Source: Cercis canadensis (lineage: Eukaryota; Streptophyta; Magnoliopsida; Fabales; Fabaceae). From it: 64,000 nucleotides of DNA. The DNA is taken from contig QAOA01004014.1 in assembly GCA_003255065.1 (NCBI GenBank), forward strand, positions 213,387 to 277,386, written 5' to 3'. Positions 9,135 through 20,220 of the stretch are shown here, piece after piece (position 1 is the first letter of the stretch; each line of letters begins with the position of its first letter). The translations under genes were made by a program, and so were the position numbers. Below the pieces are notes generated by a model. The model had not been told where the DNA came from. It did no database searches and was given only the letters and a program-made list of their open reading frames with translations.

Positions 9135-10047
9135 AGGAGCCAAACCGAAAATATCCAAATTTTGTACTCCACTATAAGTATTTTAACTCATTAAAAGTAA
9201 ATAATAAATTAAAAAGTAAAACCCATTTTTTTTTTATTGAAAGCTATATGCATAATCAGTTCTGTCCTTAAATAATTATAAAAATTATTAGTATTATTTT
9301 AATTTTTAAAAGATAATTTTATTTATCAAAATAATTTTCTATTAACTCTCATCTACCAAACTTGTCTGTTTAACATGGTATTTAAAAGATTGACAATGTT
9401 ATTTTTCTAAAAGTTTTTTTAAAGACTAAATTAATTGTAGATGTATTGGAGAATAAAAAAAAAATTACTCTAAATTAAAAACAACACACATATGATTAAG
9501 TTTATATGAGAAAGTATGAATAACACACAAATAAAAAATGTGAAGATATCCTCAGCCCTCTCCAGCGGTGCCTATTTGGTTTCTTAAGGTAGAAAGCCGG
9601 TTAGTGATCGCCATTAAAATCAAGGAGCTACAGCAGTCAGATTCAGCAGCATTTTGTTTTTTCGTTATGTCATCAAAATGCAAATAGATTGCACTTTCAC
9701 ATGTTCCATAAATTGATACAAGCATCAATAAATCAACTACATTCTCCGATATGGCCTTAACCAAATTATCTTAACAAGAACAAGAACCATTCTTAGGTCA
9801 TGAGACTAATATCAGGAACATAGCTATCTCAGAATCAGGGTGGATAACTGAATCGCAGGGACTCAATTTCAAAAAGGTTACAAGCCCCAAACGAACATTC
9901 TAAAAAACCAAAACAATATACAAAAAATTATGACAAACAAAATCAAAAAGAAAAAAGATAAAAACGGAGCTGCCTTACTCCGTTATACTCTTCATGCTCC
10001 TATAAGCTAAGCTAAATGCTCTAATTGAAACTTGAAAGTTGAAACCT
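9135..10047. other. Intergenic / 3' flank of the thioredoxin gene
   Basis: AT-rich. The part near 9950-10047 probably holds the 3' UTR of the minus-strand gene that ends at 10048. No other gene seen. Confidence 0.45.
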
Positions 10048-11224
10048 TCAGCATAGGAGCCCTTGATTGAGTTCCCTAGTATTACTTGCCTTGCCCCAAA
10101 CACCAGAATAATCATCACTTTGCAGAACAAAACCCTCCATTTTCTCAACCTTGGGGTACATTAACGGGGAATTAACCGATAATTCACCAATTGACGCCAA
10201 ATCTTTCATCTCCGATTCATTCAAACCTTTTGCTGGCCCTAGACTACATCGATCAGTCCCATGTTTTGCCAAGGCATCCTTAAACTTCTTGATCTGTGGC
10301 ACAAAATAATATTACACTTCTAAGTTGGAATTTCAGACAAGCATAAACAGCCAATGCAGAGAAACTGAGAGGAATGGGATTGCATTATTCAAATTCTTAC
10401 AGTTGAAATAGTACAGCTAAAGCTACATACTCGACCCTCTGCCCCTCTGTAGAACCTGAAGAATGGTAGCACATGAATGCGCAGACTATGACACATGGTT
10501 TTCAGCTCCTCGTAATTGATTTGAAGAAATATTGCATTTGGGTATAGTTCAGCCAATTGACAGATCTGATTCCAGAAAACAACTTTGTCAAAAATTGTGA
10601 CCCAGTAAAAAAAAGTCCCAGGCTAGGATTCAACAATCTAATAGAACAGACAATCATGCTTTTTTTTCTTTTCCTCCCCAAGATAAAATAACAAAAAAAA
10701 TTTTTAAAAAAAAGTTACCTTGGGATGAAGGGCCTTGCAACCTCCACAACCAGGTGAATAGAAGTCTACCACAACCAGTGTGTCACCAGCATTGAGCAAA
10801 CAATGGACCAGCTCTTGCGCTGAATGGATCTCAATCATATTAGGCTTTAGGGTCTTCTCCCACCATCTCAGAGCTAGGCTGATACAAGTTGATGCCTGTG
10901 CCTGAGACCAAAGATTGAACATTAAGAAAACAGAACAACTTAGAAGCGAAACGCCAAAACCCAGAAAGTAAAAGCTTCACATACATTAACAGAGAAATTG
11001 CTCGGGGTTTTCGAACTGCAATCTCCAAAACCTTTTTCATCTGAAAGGATCATGGGTTTTCCCATGAAATCAATGTTCAAAGTAGAACGGGCTTTTGAAT
11101 TTGATGTTGTAGACTTTGAAAAACCAACCAAGGAACAAAACCCAGAAACCCCTTTGGGTTTAGAGCTAAGTACATTCTCATTCAATCCAGAAACACAGAC
11201 GACACTCTTCAATGAACAAGCCAT
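10048..11224 (-). CDS. Plastid atypical Cys-His-rich thioredoxin (ACHT type)
   Basis: Four exons (11224-10985, 10901-10719, 10565-10401, 10293-10048) encode 277 residues, all joined in frame at GT-AG sites. Residues 1-80 are Ser/Lys-rich without domain features, as for a chloroplast transit peptide. The thioredoxin fold follows: VVVDFYSPGCGGCKALHPK holds the active site CGGC in place of the canonical WCGPC. VLPFFRFYRGAEGRVCSF supplies the cis-proline loop and extra Cys. CGGC and the long C-terminal tail match the ACHT4/ACHT family, plastid thioredoxins that oxidise targets such as 2-Cys peroxiredoxin partners and ADP-glucose pyrophosphorylase. The family is firm; the exact orthologue is inferred. 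Confidence 0.88.
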
Positions 11225-11764
11225 TACTAGTCAAAATCAGAGATCTCTTATCGAGGTTAGATCATGAAATGGCTGCCTCCAATAATAGTCTCGCTTCAAC
11301 CTTTTGATAAAAGAAGCGACTTTTTAGTTGATTCAAAACACTTCGATGTGGAGCAAAAATCCCTTCGTTGTTAGACGCCAAGAAGATTCAAAGGATTCTG
11401 AAACAGATAACCAGCAAAAGCTCTCCCCTACTTTTGAATGAAAAGTGCCGGCTTTGAACAAAAAAGGTGTTCTTTTTGAATGGCTGATGAAAGAGAGAGA
11501 CAGGAGAGAATTCTGTTTGTTCTTGCAAACGTGGGCAGAGAAGTGGAAACCGGAAATGTAAAATGAAATTGTGCAGGGAGGGTCCCTTCTGATTTGATTT
11601 CACTTTATCCAATTTCTTGTAAAAAGAGAAAAAAAAAAACTTTATCCATTTTCATTTATGGGGGAAATTTAAAAAGGAAAACATTACATTACATTATCCA
11701 CACACAACGATATTTTTTGCATTTATGTTGGATAAATTAACCCCAAACCCGACCAGTATCTATC
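11225..11764. other. 5' flank of the ACHT gene
   Basis: Likely 5' UTR and promoter of the minus-strand thioredoxin gene. The overlapping open frames on both strands show no family features. No separate gene is supported. Confidence 0.45.
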
Positions 11765-11867
11765 TTACACTCTTACTGTTGAGTTGCCCATGTGTGTGTG
11801 TTACTTTACAATTACAATACAAGAATGATGATGATGATGATGAATACGATTCATATTACATAGTTTT

Positions 11868-11901
<34 letters not shown>

Positions 11902-12329
11902 CACTCTTACTGTTGAGTTGCCCATGTGTGTGTGTTACTTTACAATTACAATACAAGAATGATGATGATGATGATGAATACGATTCATATTACATAGTTT
12001 TTCTTTTACTGTTGAGTTGCCCATGTGTGTGTGTTACTTTACAATTACAATACAAGAATGATGATGATGATGATGAATACGATTCATATTACATAGTTTT
12101 TCTTTTACTGTTGAGTTGCCCATGTGTGTGTGTTACTTTACAATTACAATACAAGAATGATGATGATGATGATGAATACGATTCATATTACATAGTTTTT
12201 CTCTTACTGTTGAGTTGCCCATGTGTGTGTGTTACTTTACAATTACAATACAAGAATGATGATGATGATGATGAATACGATACATATTACATAGTTTTTC
12301 TTTATATATATATATATATATATATATAA
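11765..12329. repeat. 99-bp minisatellite, five units, bracketed by (TA)n
   Basis: Units beginning CTGTTGAGTTGCCCATG occur at 11776, 11910, 12009, 12108 and 12207. The last three steps are exactly 99 bp; the first step is 134 bp because an extra (TA)n block is inserted. Each unit contains (GT)n, (GAT)n and AATACGATTCATATTACATAG. Copies are nearly identical. Because 99 is divisible by three and the unit lacks stops in one frame, a long repetitive open frame appears, but it has no protein features. Confidence 0.95.
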
Positions 12330-14083
12330 CATATTACATACTTTTTGGTTTGAGTTGAGTTGGCCATGTGAATGTGTCTGATTTGATTTTCATGGCCCAA
12401 AAAAAGGATGCGACTTTGTTGCCACTCGTGGCACAAAAACAACTAACCAGTCAATTAAAGGTGGGTAACGTGTAGGTAAAATAATGGGTTAAGACGATTT
12501 TTACAAATTTATAGTTTTTCTCAAGAACAAGCCAACCAACATTAAAAAAAAAAAACACAAAAAACATGTTCATCGTTAGATGAAAAATAACTAATTAACC
12601 GTGCTCGCCACGAGACACTACTGTCCTGGAAAAAAGTCCAACTTGTTGTTTCTTAATTTTCTCCCCTCTCTCTCTCTGTCTCGTGGATAATAAAAAATTG
12701 TTTTTAAGTTTGAAAAAATGGGTTCCAATGGGCTCTAGTGCTTGTGACATCCAGATCATTGTGGGGTAACAAATAATGTGATTCTAATGCCTCAATGACA
12801 AAGAGATTGCTCAGCAAACAAGGGAGATGAAAAAAAAAATAGTGATCATTATTTTGGCACCTCACATCTCAGCAAATAGGAAAATGGCAAAAACTGCAGG
12901 CACTTCCAACGAGGTTGAGTAAACTTGCCCATATGCCATATCTACTTTGGGTGCATATGATATGCCTAATGCGTTAGATATTTTATAACACCTGAGGTCG
13001 TAAACGCATGTTCCTCAGGTTCTGCTTGTGAGTTTATTTAACTTGTATCCTTTTACCTGCTTCTCTGCTCTGCTTTATGTTATGGGAAAGGGATAGGATA
13101 GGATAAGATACGTGGGGCTTACTCTTCTAAAGGATAAACAGATAAAGTGGCGTAAATTGTAGAAACAGAAGAGCATAGCCCAAAGGATATATAGAAATTT
13201 AATGGCCAATTGGTTTGAATTTGGAGCCATGGGATCTAAAACAATGGGCACAAAGGTAGAAGGAGTTTGGTTTGGAATGTGGCATAATGATTAATGGGGC
13301 GTCGGCATATGATGTAGACCAAAAAGCAAAGGGCAGAACTAGAACAAAAGAAGCATCCTTTTTATATATTACTCTTTAAAATTAAATAAAGCATTAGAGA
13401 AACTGGTTGGAGATTTTTTTAGTAATGGACAACCAAGAGCTTTACATTTCCTTCTCACTTGAAACTTGTGACAATTAATGTCCAATCTTTATGGTCGTGG
13501 AAACCACCATTTTAATTTTTTTCCTCATAAATGAAAACATTTTCACATGATCAAGGTATTAGTGAGAATATGCGAATCCATCAAACATGAAAAGCCTGAG
13601 AAATCTAACAGATATGTATCTGTTTTGGAGTGTCTGGGATATTAGACTCTGGTTTGAGTGTAAGGAAATTAATTATACAGTACATGTACCTCCCTCACCC
13701 TTTCAATTACAGCACTAACCTTGTCTTCTTTAAACAGAACTGGGCTTAAACTAGTCTTGGTTTGGGTAAAATCGGTGCATAAGCATCTCCATCTCCAACC
13801 TCAACATATAACAGACATTGCACGCATTCAAGTTACTCTTTTCCGTTTGTACTTATCTCATGGCACATAGGAAAAAAAGGGGTCGGAAAAATATATAAAT
13901 ATATATATACAGTACATTTGTTTTCTTTTGGTGCATACTGTGATTTGTTTTCCATTAAAATAATGTGTGGTTTTACAGTACATTTGAAGCATAAGAAGAA
14001 GCATTCTGTTCTAATGGGAGAAAATTGATGGAATTATATATACACAATATTACAATGATTAATGCATGAAATGTGAAAGAAAA
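12330..14083. other. Intergenic, no gene seen
   Basis: AT-rich spacer between the minisatellite and the 3' end of the PnsB4 gene. The last 100-200 bp probably includes its 3' UTR. No repeat or RNA gene was recognised. Confidence 0.5.
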
Positions 14084-15332
14084 TCACTTGACTAGTTCTT
14101 CCTCCTTCTTGCCAGCTTCTTCCAGTTCTCTTAAACCTCCAACCTTCTGTTCAATCTCTTCAATCAGCTCCTCCCGCCACAGAGCTTCTCTTGCCTCGGC
14201 TTCCATCTCTTCTTGCTGCATATTTATAGCCTTAGAAAACTAGCACATAACACAACCCACTCCCTGAAGAAAAGTGCAATTTTGCTAAATTATTTTCACT
14301 GACTTTGGTTACTATGGATTTCAATTTTCAAATGACCCTTTTATAGAACTTAGTTAATTCTCATAGGCATAGCAGATAGCCAGATACTTTAGATATTGAC
14401 ATGTAATGTGGATAATAAATTTGATCAATCAGCTTTTAGACATGGTAAGACTTGTTAGATATCCTTTAGTTTTACCACTTTCCCCTGTATTGAAGATACT
14501 ATACTCTAAAAAAGATTACCTTCTCATAGATCCAATTTCCAGTACCATCTCCTCCATCTCCCCTGTAATATTCTGAATCGTAGAATGGGTCCTATATCAT
14601 AATTTACCAAATTAAAGTCTAAAATCAAACTCAACTCTAAAATCAATCAAATAATATAGGATACACAAAAATAAATGGAAGGAGAAGTGCTTACCTTCAT
14701 GGCACCAAAGAATAAGCATCCCCAAACGGTGAACATTATGTACCAAGAATCTGCGACAGAAAAGTCATCACCAAGAATACAAAATTAAAACCACCAAAAA
14801 AAGAAAGAGTTCGGGGAAGAAGGGTATTTGAAACTTACACACATTCTTAATTGACTGATCACTAAGATGCGTAACAGATTTATACGTTATATAATCTCTC
14901 TGCCCTTCAATTTGTTCCACTAAAACTGCCATCAGGGGCCAATCAGGCAAGCCATTCACTTTACACAAAGAACCTCTTTTCCTCTTTCCCTCTTGGGCCT
15001 TTATACAAACATCGAAGTGCTATTAAGGTTTCAAACTGAATGTCTTACGCAAATGGTTTGGTTTATATTGCTGTCAACATATTTTTAACGTGAACTACTT
15101 ACCTGCCGAAATCCGATAACAAGGGTAGAGGCTGAATGCTGCTTAAGCTGCAAAAGCAATAAAGCTACTCATTTTCACTGCTTGAAACAATGAAACTAGC
15201 ATGTGAATCTGAGATGAAGTTGTGGCAACGGAAAGCAAAGGACTTTACCAATCTTGAAGTTGGGTTGGCTTCAAATCTCCTTGTTTGTACACATGAGCTT
15301 TGGATATGAGAATTGAAAATGGTGAAACCCAT
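14084..15332 (-). CDS. PnsB4: Photosynthetic NDH subcomplex B subunit 4 (NDF6)
   Basis: Six exons (15332-15249, 15147-15103, 14998-14839, 14750-14695, 14591-14520, 14215-14084) give 182 residues in frame. The first ~45 residues form a Ser/Arg-rich transit peptide. The mature part reads DWPLMAVLVEQIEGQRDYIT, then a single membrane span (WYIMFTVWGCLFFGAM, about residues 98-114). DPFYDSEYYRGDGGDGTGNW and a Glu-rich, probably coiled C-terminus (EELIEEIEQKVGGLRELEEA) follow. This order matches Arabidopsis NDF6/PnsB4 (At1g18730) as I know it. PnsB4 is a nuclear-encoded subunit of the thylakoid NDH-photosystem I supercomplex used in cyclic electron flow. It is head to head with the DUF962 gene. Confidence 0.9.
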
Positions 15333-15649
15333 GATAGCTTCAGCTATGGTTTTGAACGAAAAGTAGCAGTGGAAGTTGGTTGTATGCCTATGCTGCTACT
15401 TCCATACGTGGGAGAGAGTGGATAAGGGGGCAACTAAGAACCACCCTTCATACAAACAAATTGGACATGGGTGGAATTCTCCAAAATCGTGACATAAAAT
15501 GACTAGTTTGTGTATTGGCAATTTGGCAGTTTGCCATCAACTTCAATTTACTTAATCCATTTATGCTCTCCTATTAAGTTACTCAACAAAAACAGGTTAG
15601 CAAAATAGTTTTACGTCAATAAATAGTTCATGTTGCGTTTTTATCAATT

Positions 15650-15723
15650 GGCCTATTAGCTCAGTTGGTTAGAGCGTCGTGCTAATAACGCGAAGGTCGC
15701 AGGTTCGAGACCTGCATGGGCCA
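15650..15723 (+). tRNA. tRNA-Ile (anticodon AAT)
   Basis: The 74-nt gene folds as a full cloverleaf. Acceptor GGCCTAT pairs with ATGGGCC with one G-T pair. It has A-box TTAGCTCAGTTGG, anticodon loop CTAATAA, B-box GGTTCGAGACC and discriminator A. There is no intron. A CAAT-like motif lies just upstream and a run of five T lies about 13 bp downstream, as usual for plant RNA polymerase III genes. It sits between the divergent PnsB4 and DUF962 genes. Confidence 0.97.
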
Positions 15724-16065
15724 TTAAGGTCAAATTTTTCATTTTCAGCTTTTTAATTTTTAGCCACAAATTTAGAACGAAAATGGAAAATGAGAAAGAA
15801 GAAACCGCTTTGGACACGGATTCAACCGAAGCTTACGTATTTTTAGATGTCAGCGATCTTTTTCACAGGAAGAAGAAACTTCCAAAGGGCAACTCACTTT
15901 GGTTTTCCCCCAAGAGTCAATACAACGTTTCCATCCTTAACTTTTGTGTTTTCAATCAATTTTTATATTATTATAAATATTAAGGACACCCAATTGCCAT
16001 CATCGTAATCTCTAGAAACCTATTTCTCACCTCTATCTGTGTCTGCAAAACTCTGAGGAATCTTG

Positions 16066-18156
16066 ATGGGGAGGAGCGGATTGTTTGATCTTGAGAGGCA
16101 CTTTGCCTTCTATGGCGCTTACCACAGCAACCCAATTAACATTGTGATACACACCCTGTTTGTGTGGCCAATTTTCTTCTCCACTTTAGTTCTTCTCTAC
16201 TTCACCCCTCCCCTTTTCAAAGCCCCTGAAATAGGGTTCAATCATGACCTGATTTTCAATTACGGCTTCTTACTTGCTCTGATCTACGCCCTCTTCTATC
16301 TCGTTTTGGATAAGAAAGCTGGGTCTTTAGCTGCTTTGCTCAGTTTGTCCTGCTGGGTCGGAGCCAGTGTTCTTGCCAGCAAGCTTGGGTTTTCTCTGGC
16401 GTGGAAGGTATGCCTTGCCTTTTATCACTTATTGCTATGTTTTATCTGATGGCCCAAAACGACAACAATTGGCCGTGCAAACTAAAATAACATGGAAATC
16501 TGAATTTATTTCATCTTCTCAGAATCCGGCCAAAGAAATAATGGAATTCCTATGTAGCATGGCTATGTTTGACTGTAATATTGTTCAATTCGTCTTTACG
16601 CTTGTTGTACCTTCAGTAGCTACTGTTACTGCGAGCAAATTTTTGTGCTTTGGACCATTCTGGAAGAGTCAAAGCATTTACTTAACTATTCTTTCTCTCC
16701 TTGTTATTTGAACATGAAAAGCGCTGCAAGTATGGGATGCATTACCAGCTATGTAAATTTTTATGACTGTTACCTGGAAAAGTTAAAATCTTTCAACTGA
16801 TCTGTGTAAGATGTCGCACTGTTTCTCATATTTTGCCTTCAATTCTTCTATATTCCTCTTTGCTTTTTTATACACATACTCGCACATGGATACAACTATG
16901 GAGAGAATGATTATTGTGTCCTCACTGTTTAATCTTTCATTTATTGTCACAGTTTTCCATGAATTATAGCTGGATATTTTTTTATACAATTTTGCTTTTA
17001 CTACGAGGTTTTAGATATTAATGTACTTGTGATGATGAGCATAGTAGGAGATAACTAAGAACAAGCAATATGGGAGCTGATTCTGTTCTCTTGTATCAGA
17101 CAACCAGCTATTTGTAGCGTTTTGTTTTAACACTGATATGTTGTGTTATGTTTTGTGAATAAAACCTTTTGTTTCAATGTTGACCTCATACTGATGTGCA
17201 CTTCTATATCTATAATGTTTCATACAATGCATTCTGTATGAGCAAGTTTGTTATTAGCGTTTCTTTTTCACAGATCCATTGTTACCTTAATTCTATCTAC
17301 GTCTGATATAAATCTGGATATATTCGATGAATAACTTTTATATTTCTTTTAGTTTCTTATCTGCAGAGTTGTTGTTCTTCATATTATATTGTTGCCCCAC
17401 TACGCATTCTAAAAGCTACATCCCTGCATCAAAGAGTGAAAGCCATAGTTTCAGTTCTTGTTGCTTTTTCTTTCTCCTTTTCACGTTCTAATGTTAAGAA
17501 GTGACTGATTAGAAATCTATCTCGATAGGTGGCATAAAATTTTACATGCAATCAGTGTAATGAGGAAAATAACTTCTGAATTTTATTTGCAACCCACAAC
17601 TGTTTAATACAGTTCCAACTTTTAATGCATATGTTCTTTTTTCTGAGAAAAGCAGTCTGGGAAGAAGAACCATGCTAAAAATGCCATGTTAAGTATCAAC
17701 CAAATTCTAACTCTGATTATGACATCAATCTTTCAGGTTGTGTTGGCAACTCAGTTGCTTTGTTGGACTGGACAGTTTATTGGTCATGGCGTGTTTGAGG
17801 TGAACGATTTATTTTTATAATTTATATGCATCTCAAGCATGGTTGCAAATTCCAATTAGGTTGAAAAAAAAAAATTTCCTCTGCAGAAACGTGCTCCAGC
17901 TCTCTTGGACAATCTTTTGCAAGCTTTTCTAATGGCTCCTTTCTTTGTGTTGCTTGAGGTAATTGCTTGTCATAACCATGTAGACTGGTCTGTTTGAGAT
18001 GTAGAACAATCTGTACTTACTACTATTTGCCTTTTTCAGGTCCTCCAAACAATTTTTGGATATGAACCATATCTAGGGTTCCATACAAGTGTGAAGGCAA
18101 GGATAGATGCTGACATCAAAGAGTGGCAGGATAAGAAACAGAAGAAACTTTCTTAG
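16066..18156 (+). CDS. DUF962 / Mpo1-like ER membrane protein
   Basis: Four exons (16066-16407, 17737-17799, 17887-17958, 18040-18156) give 197 residues. The ATG at 16066 is chosen because the protein then begins MGRSGLFDLERHFAFYGAYH. The DUF962 hallmark HSNPINIVIH follows, with hydrophobic helices near residues 27-47, 66-86, 92-110 and 145-163, and a second His region GHGVFEKRAP. Yeast Mpo1 of this family is an Fe(II)-dependent dioxygenase that shortens 2-hydroxy fatty acids from phytosphingosine breakdown in the ER. The plant role is assumed from family membership. In Arabidopsis the counterpart, as I recall, is At1g18720, next to PnsB4. Its 3' end faces the PPR gene 229 bp away. Confidence 0.9.
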
Positions 18157-18385
18157 CGTAAACGAGTGATTTACAGATGTTATTATTGTGGGTTACTCCT
18201 CTGTAAACGAGATAAAAGTACTCACTTTTAAAATGATGATTGGACACTGTCTAATATAAACTTCATTTAAGCATTAAACAAAATGCTAATAGGAGTTCGT
18301 GATCGCTTTTTCTTGTTGATAATTGATCTATAAAATCTGTATTTTGCAAGTGTGCAAAACATTTGTGTAGTCTTATAATAATCTT

Positions 18386-19783
18386 TCAGTGTACATCTTC
18401 TGGCCTCATTCTAGGAATGCCAATGAAGCTATTTCCTGGCTTTGGCTTCTGAATTCGCCTTTCCTGCATTGATCTTCTCTCTCGGCTCATCTCATTCCAT
18501 TGACCTGCACTTGCATACATGTTTGCAAGAAGGACGTAATCACTGCTATAATCTGGGTCCAATTCCAATAGATGTTTCCTCACCTTCTCTCCTAGTTCAA
18601 CATATCCATGAACCCTACATGCAGCTAACAACGTCCTCCATACAACTGCATTACACTCTATTGGCATGCTCTTTATCAACTTGTACGCCTCCTCGACTAA
18701 ACCAGCACGACCCAGAATATCCACCATGCACCCATAGTGCTTTATCGATGGTTGGATATGGTAGTTTTTGCTCATAATATCAAAATATCGTCTTCCTTCA
18801 TCAACCATTCCCGCATGGCTACAAGCACACAGTACTCCCAAGAATGTAACATCATCTGGCCTCTCAAGATTCTCTTGTAACATTTTTGAGAAAAGTGCCA
18901 AAGCCTCTTGTCCATAACCATGTGATGCAAGTCCAAGAATCATGATGTTCCATGTAATTAAGCTCTTTCTTTTCGTCTTGCTAAATATCTCGTGTGCTTC
19001 TTCAACTGCCCCGCACTTGGCATACATGTCCATAAGAGAATTGGAGACCGATGTAATGTCAACAAGATCGGTATCTTTGATGCAGGAATAAATCTGTCTC
19101 CCAAAATCCAATGCTCCAATTGCAGTACATGCCGAGAGGGTCACCACTAAAGTGGCATCATCGGGTTGTATGCCACTCTGCACCATTCTCGTGAACAGGT
19201 CGAGCGCTTGCTTGTAGTTTCCGCAGGATACATGACAGTCTATGATAGAATTCCAAGCCACTAAATCTACATTGGGTATTTCCTCAAACAGTTGGTGTGC
19301 AGTTTCATTCTCCTTAAGCATACCATACATATGCATGAGTGTATTCCTGACAAAAGCATGAGTTTCCAGACCCCGTTTAATGGTGTCACAGTGTAATTGC
19401 TTCCCCAGGAAAACTGATCCCAGTCCACCAGAAACTTTAAGCAAGAAAGAGAGGGTAAAATTGTCTGCCATCTCTCCTTCCTCCTGCATTCTCTTGTAGA
19501 AATGAAAAGCTTTCTGTGGTTGATTACTCTTCCCAAACCCCCTAATCATGGTGTTCCAAAGAAACCCATCCGGGTTTTCAATCCTATCAAAAACAGAGAT
19601 GGCGTAATTCATATCTCCATGCCCCGATGCGGCACAAAAAACAATGATCTTTCCAATGACGAAGAGATTTTGATCAAACCCACTGTGGATTATACGAGCA
19701 TGTATCTGCTTCAAATGCTTCATGTTGGAACATTGCTTGAAAAGGGCCATAATTCTTTGAGCCTTTTGGAAGGCTAATGTCAT
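18386..19783 (-). CDS. PLS-class pentatricopeptide repeat protein, E subgroup
   Basis: An intronless 465-residue protein. A start at residue 12 (MALFKQCSN) is also possible. It opens with KHLKQIHARIIHSGF, typical of the N-terminus of PLS-type PPR proteins. About ten P, L and S repeats follow, with signature pieces such as WNTMIRGF, AWNSIIDCHVSCGNYKQALD, ITWNIMILGLASHGYGQEAL and CSHAGMVDEGRRYF. After HYGCMVDILGRAGLVEEAYK and VVWRTLLAACRVHGYVELGE it ends in an E/E+ region finishing KPGNSFIGI, with no DYW deaminase. Such proteins bind single RNAs in mitochondria or plastids and take part in editing. The RNA target is unknown. No strong targeting peptide is obvious. Confidence 0.9.
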   Translation of the reverse strand: MTLAFQKAQRIMALFKQCSNMKHLKQIHARIIHSGFDQNLFVIGKIIVFCAASGHGDMNYAISVFDRIENPDGFLWNTMIRGFGKSNQPQKAFHFYKRMQEEGEMADNFTLSFLLKVSGGLGSVFLGKQLHCDTIKRGLETHAFVRNTLMHMYGMLKENETAHQLFEEIPNVDLVAWNSIIDCHVSCGNYKQALDLFTRMVQSGIQPDDATLVVTLSACTAIGALDFGRQIYSCIKDTDLVDITSVSNSLMDMYAKCGAVEEAHEIFSKTKRKSLITWNIMILGLASHGYGQEALALFSKMLQENLERPDDVTFLGVLCACSHAGMVDEGRRYFDIMSKNYHIQPSIKHYGCMVDILGRAGLVEEAYKLIKSMPIECNAVVWRTLLAACRVHGYVELGEKVRKHLLELDPDYSSDYVLLANMYASAGQWNEMSRERRSMQERRIQKPKPGNSFIGIPRMRPEDVH

Positions 19784-20029
19784 TGGGGTTTATGCTTTGT
19801 AATTGTTGATGGGGAACACAACACACACAAACAAGAGACCACAGTGCTAACTGCTAAAACATGTTGCAGAGAAAATCAAACGAAGGATTTGCCCTGTCGG
19901 TGTCGGGTACTACTTAGAAGGAAACTCATCATGTTATGTGAAGGTGGCAGTGCCACCGCCAATTCCAAATGTAGCAAGTGAATGTCAATGTCAATCAAGC
20001 AAGCGTTCCTTGGGGGGGTGTTTTGGGTG

Positions 20030-20220
20030 GTATTTGTTATCCTAGTGGAGTAAAAATAAATAAATATTTTAAAAAATGTGATTCATATTAAATGATTTAA
20101 TTTTTATAATAATATTAAAATTAAAAATTAATTCTACTCTAAATTTTTAGTAAATAAAAAATTTCGCTTTTATTTTATTTATTTATATGGGTAAGATAAA
20201 ATAGAGTTTACCATTTATGG
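20030..20220. repeat. MITE-like dispersed repeat, copy 1
   Basis: It begins GTGGAGTAAAAATAAATAAA and ends near AAGATAAAATAGAGTTTACC. A longer relative with the same order of motifs lies at about 31665-32010. The ends are weakly complementary (GTGGAGT against AGAGTCCACC in the other copy), suggesting a small non-autonomous DNA element. Boundaries are approximate. Confidence 0.4.

Noticed and set aside
9032-9271. 79-residue frame
   Set aside because: It straddles the right arm of the foldback element and its flank, so it is not a gene.
11725-12329. Long open frames with repeated Asp-rich segments
   Set aside because: They are translations of the 99-bp minisatellite; no start context, domain or splice partner.
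15783-15983. 66-residue frame between the tRNA and the DUF962 gene
   Set aside because: No family features and low-complexity C-terminus; it lies in the shared upstream region of two real genes.
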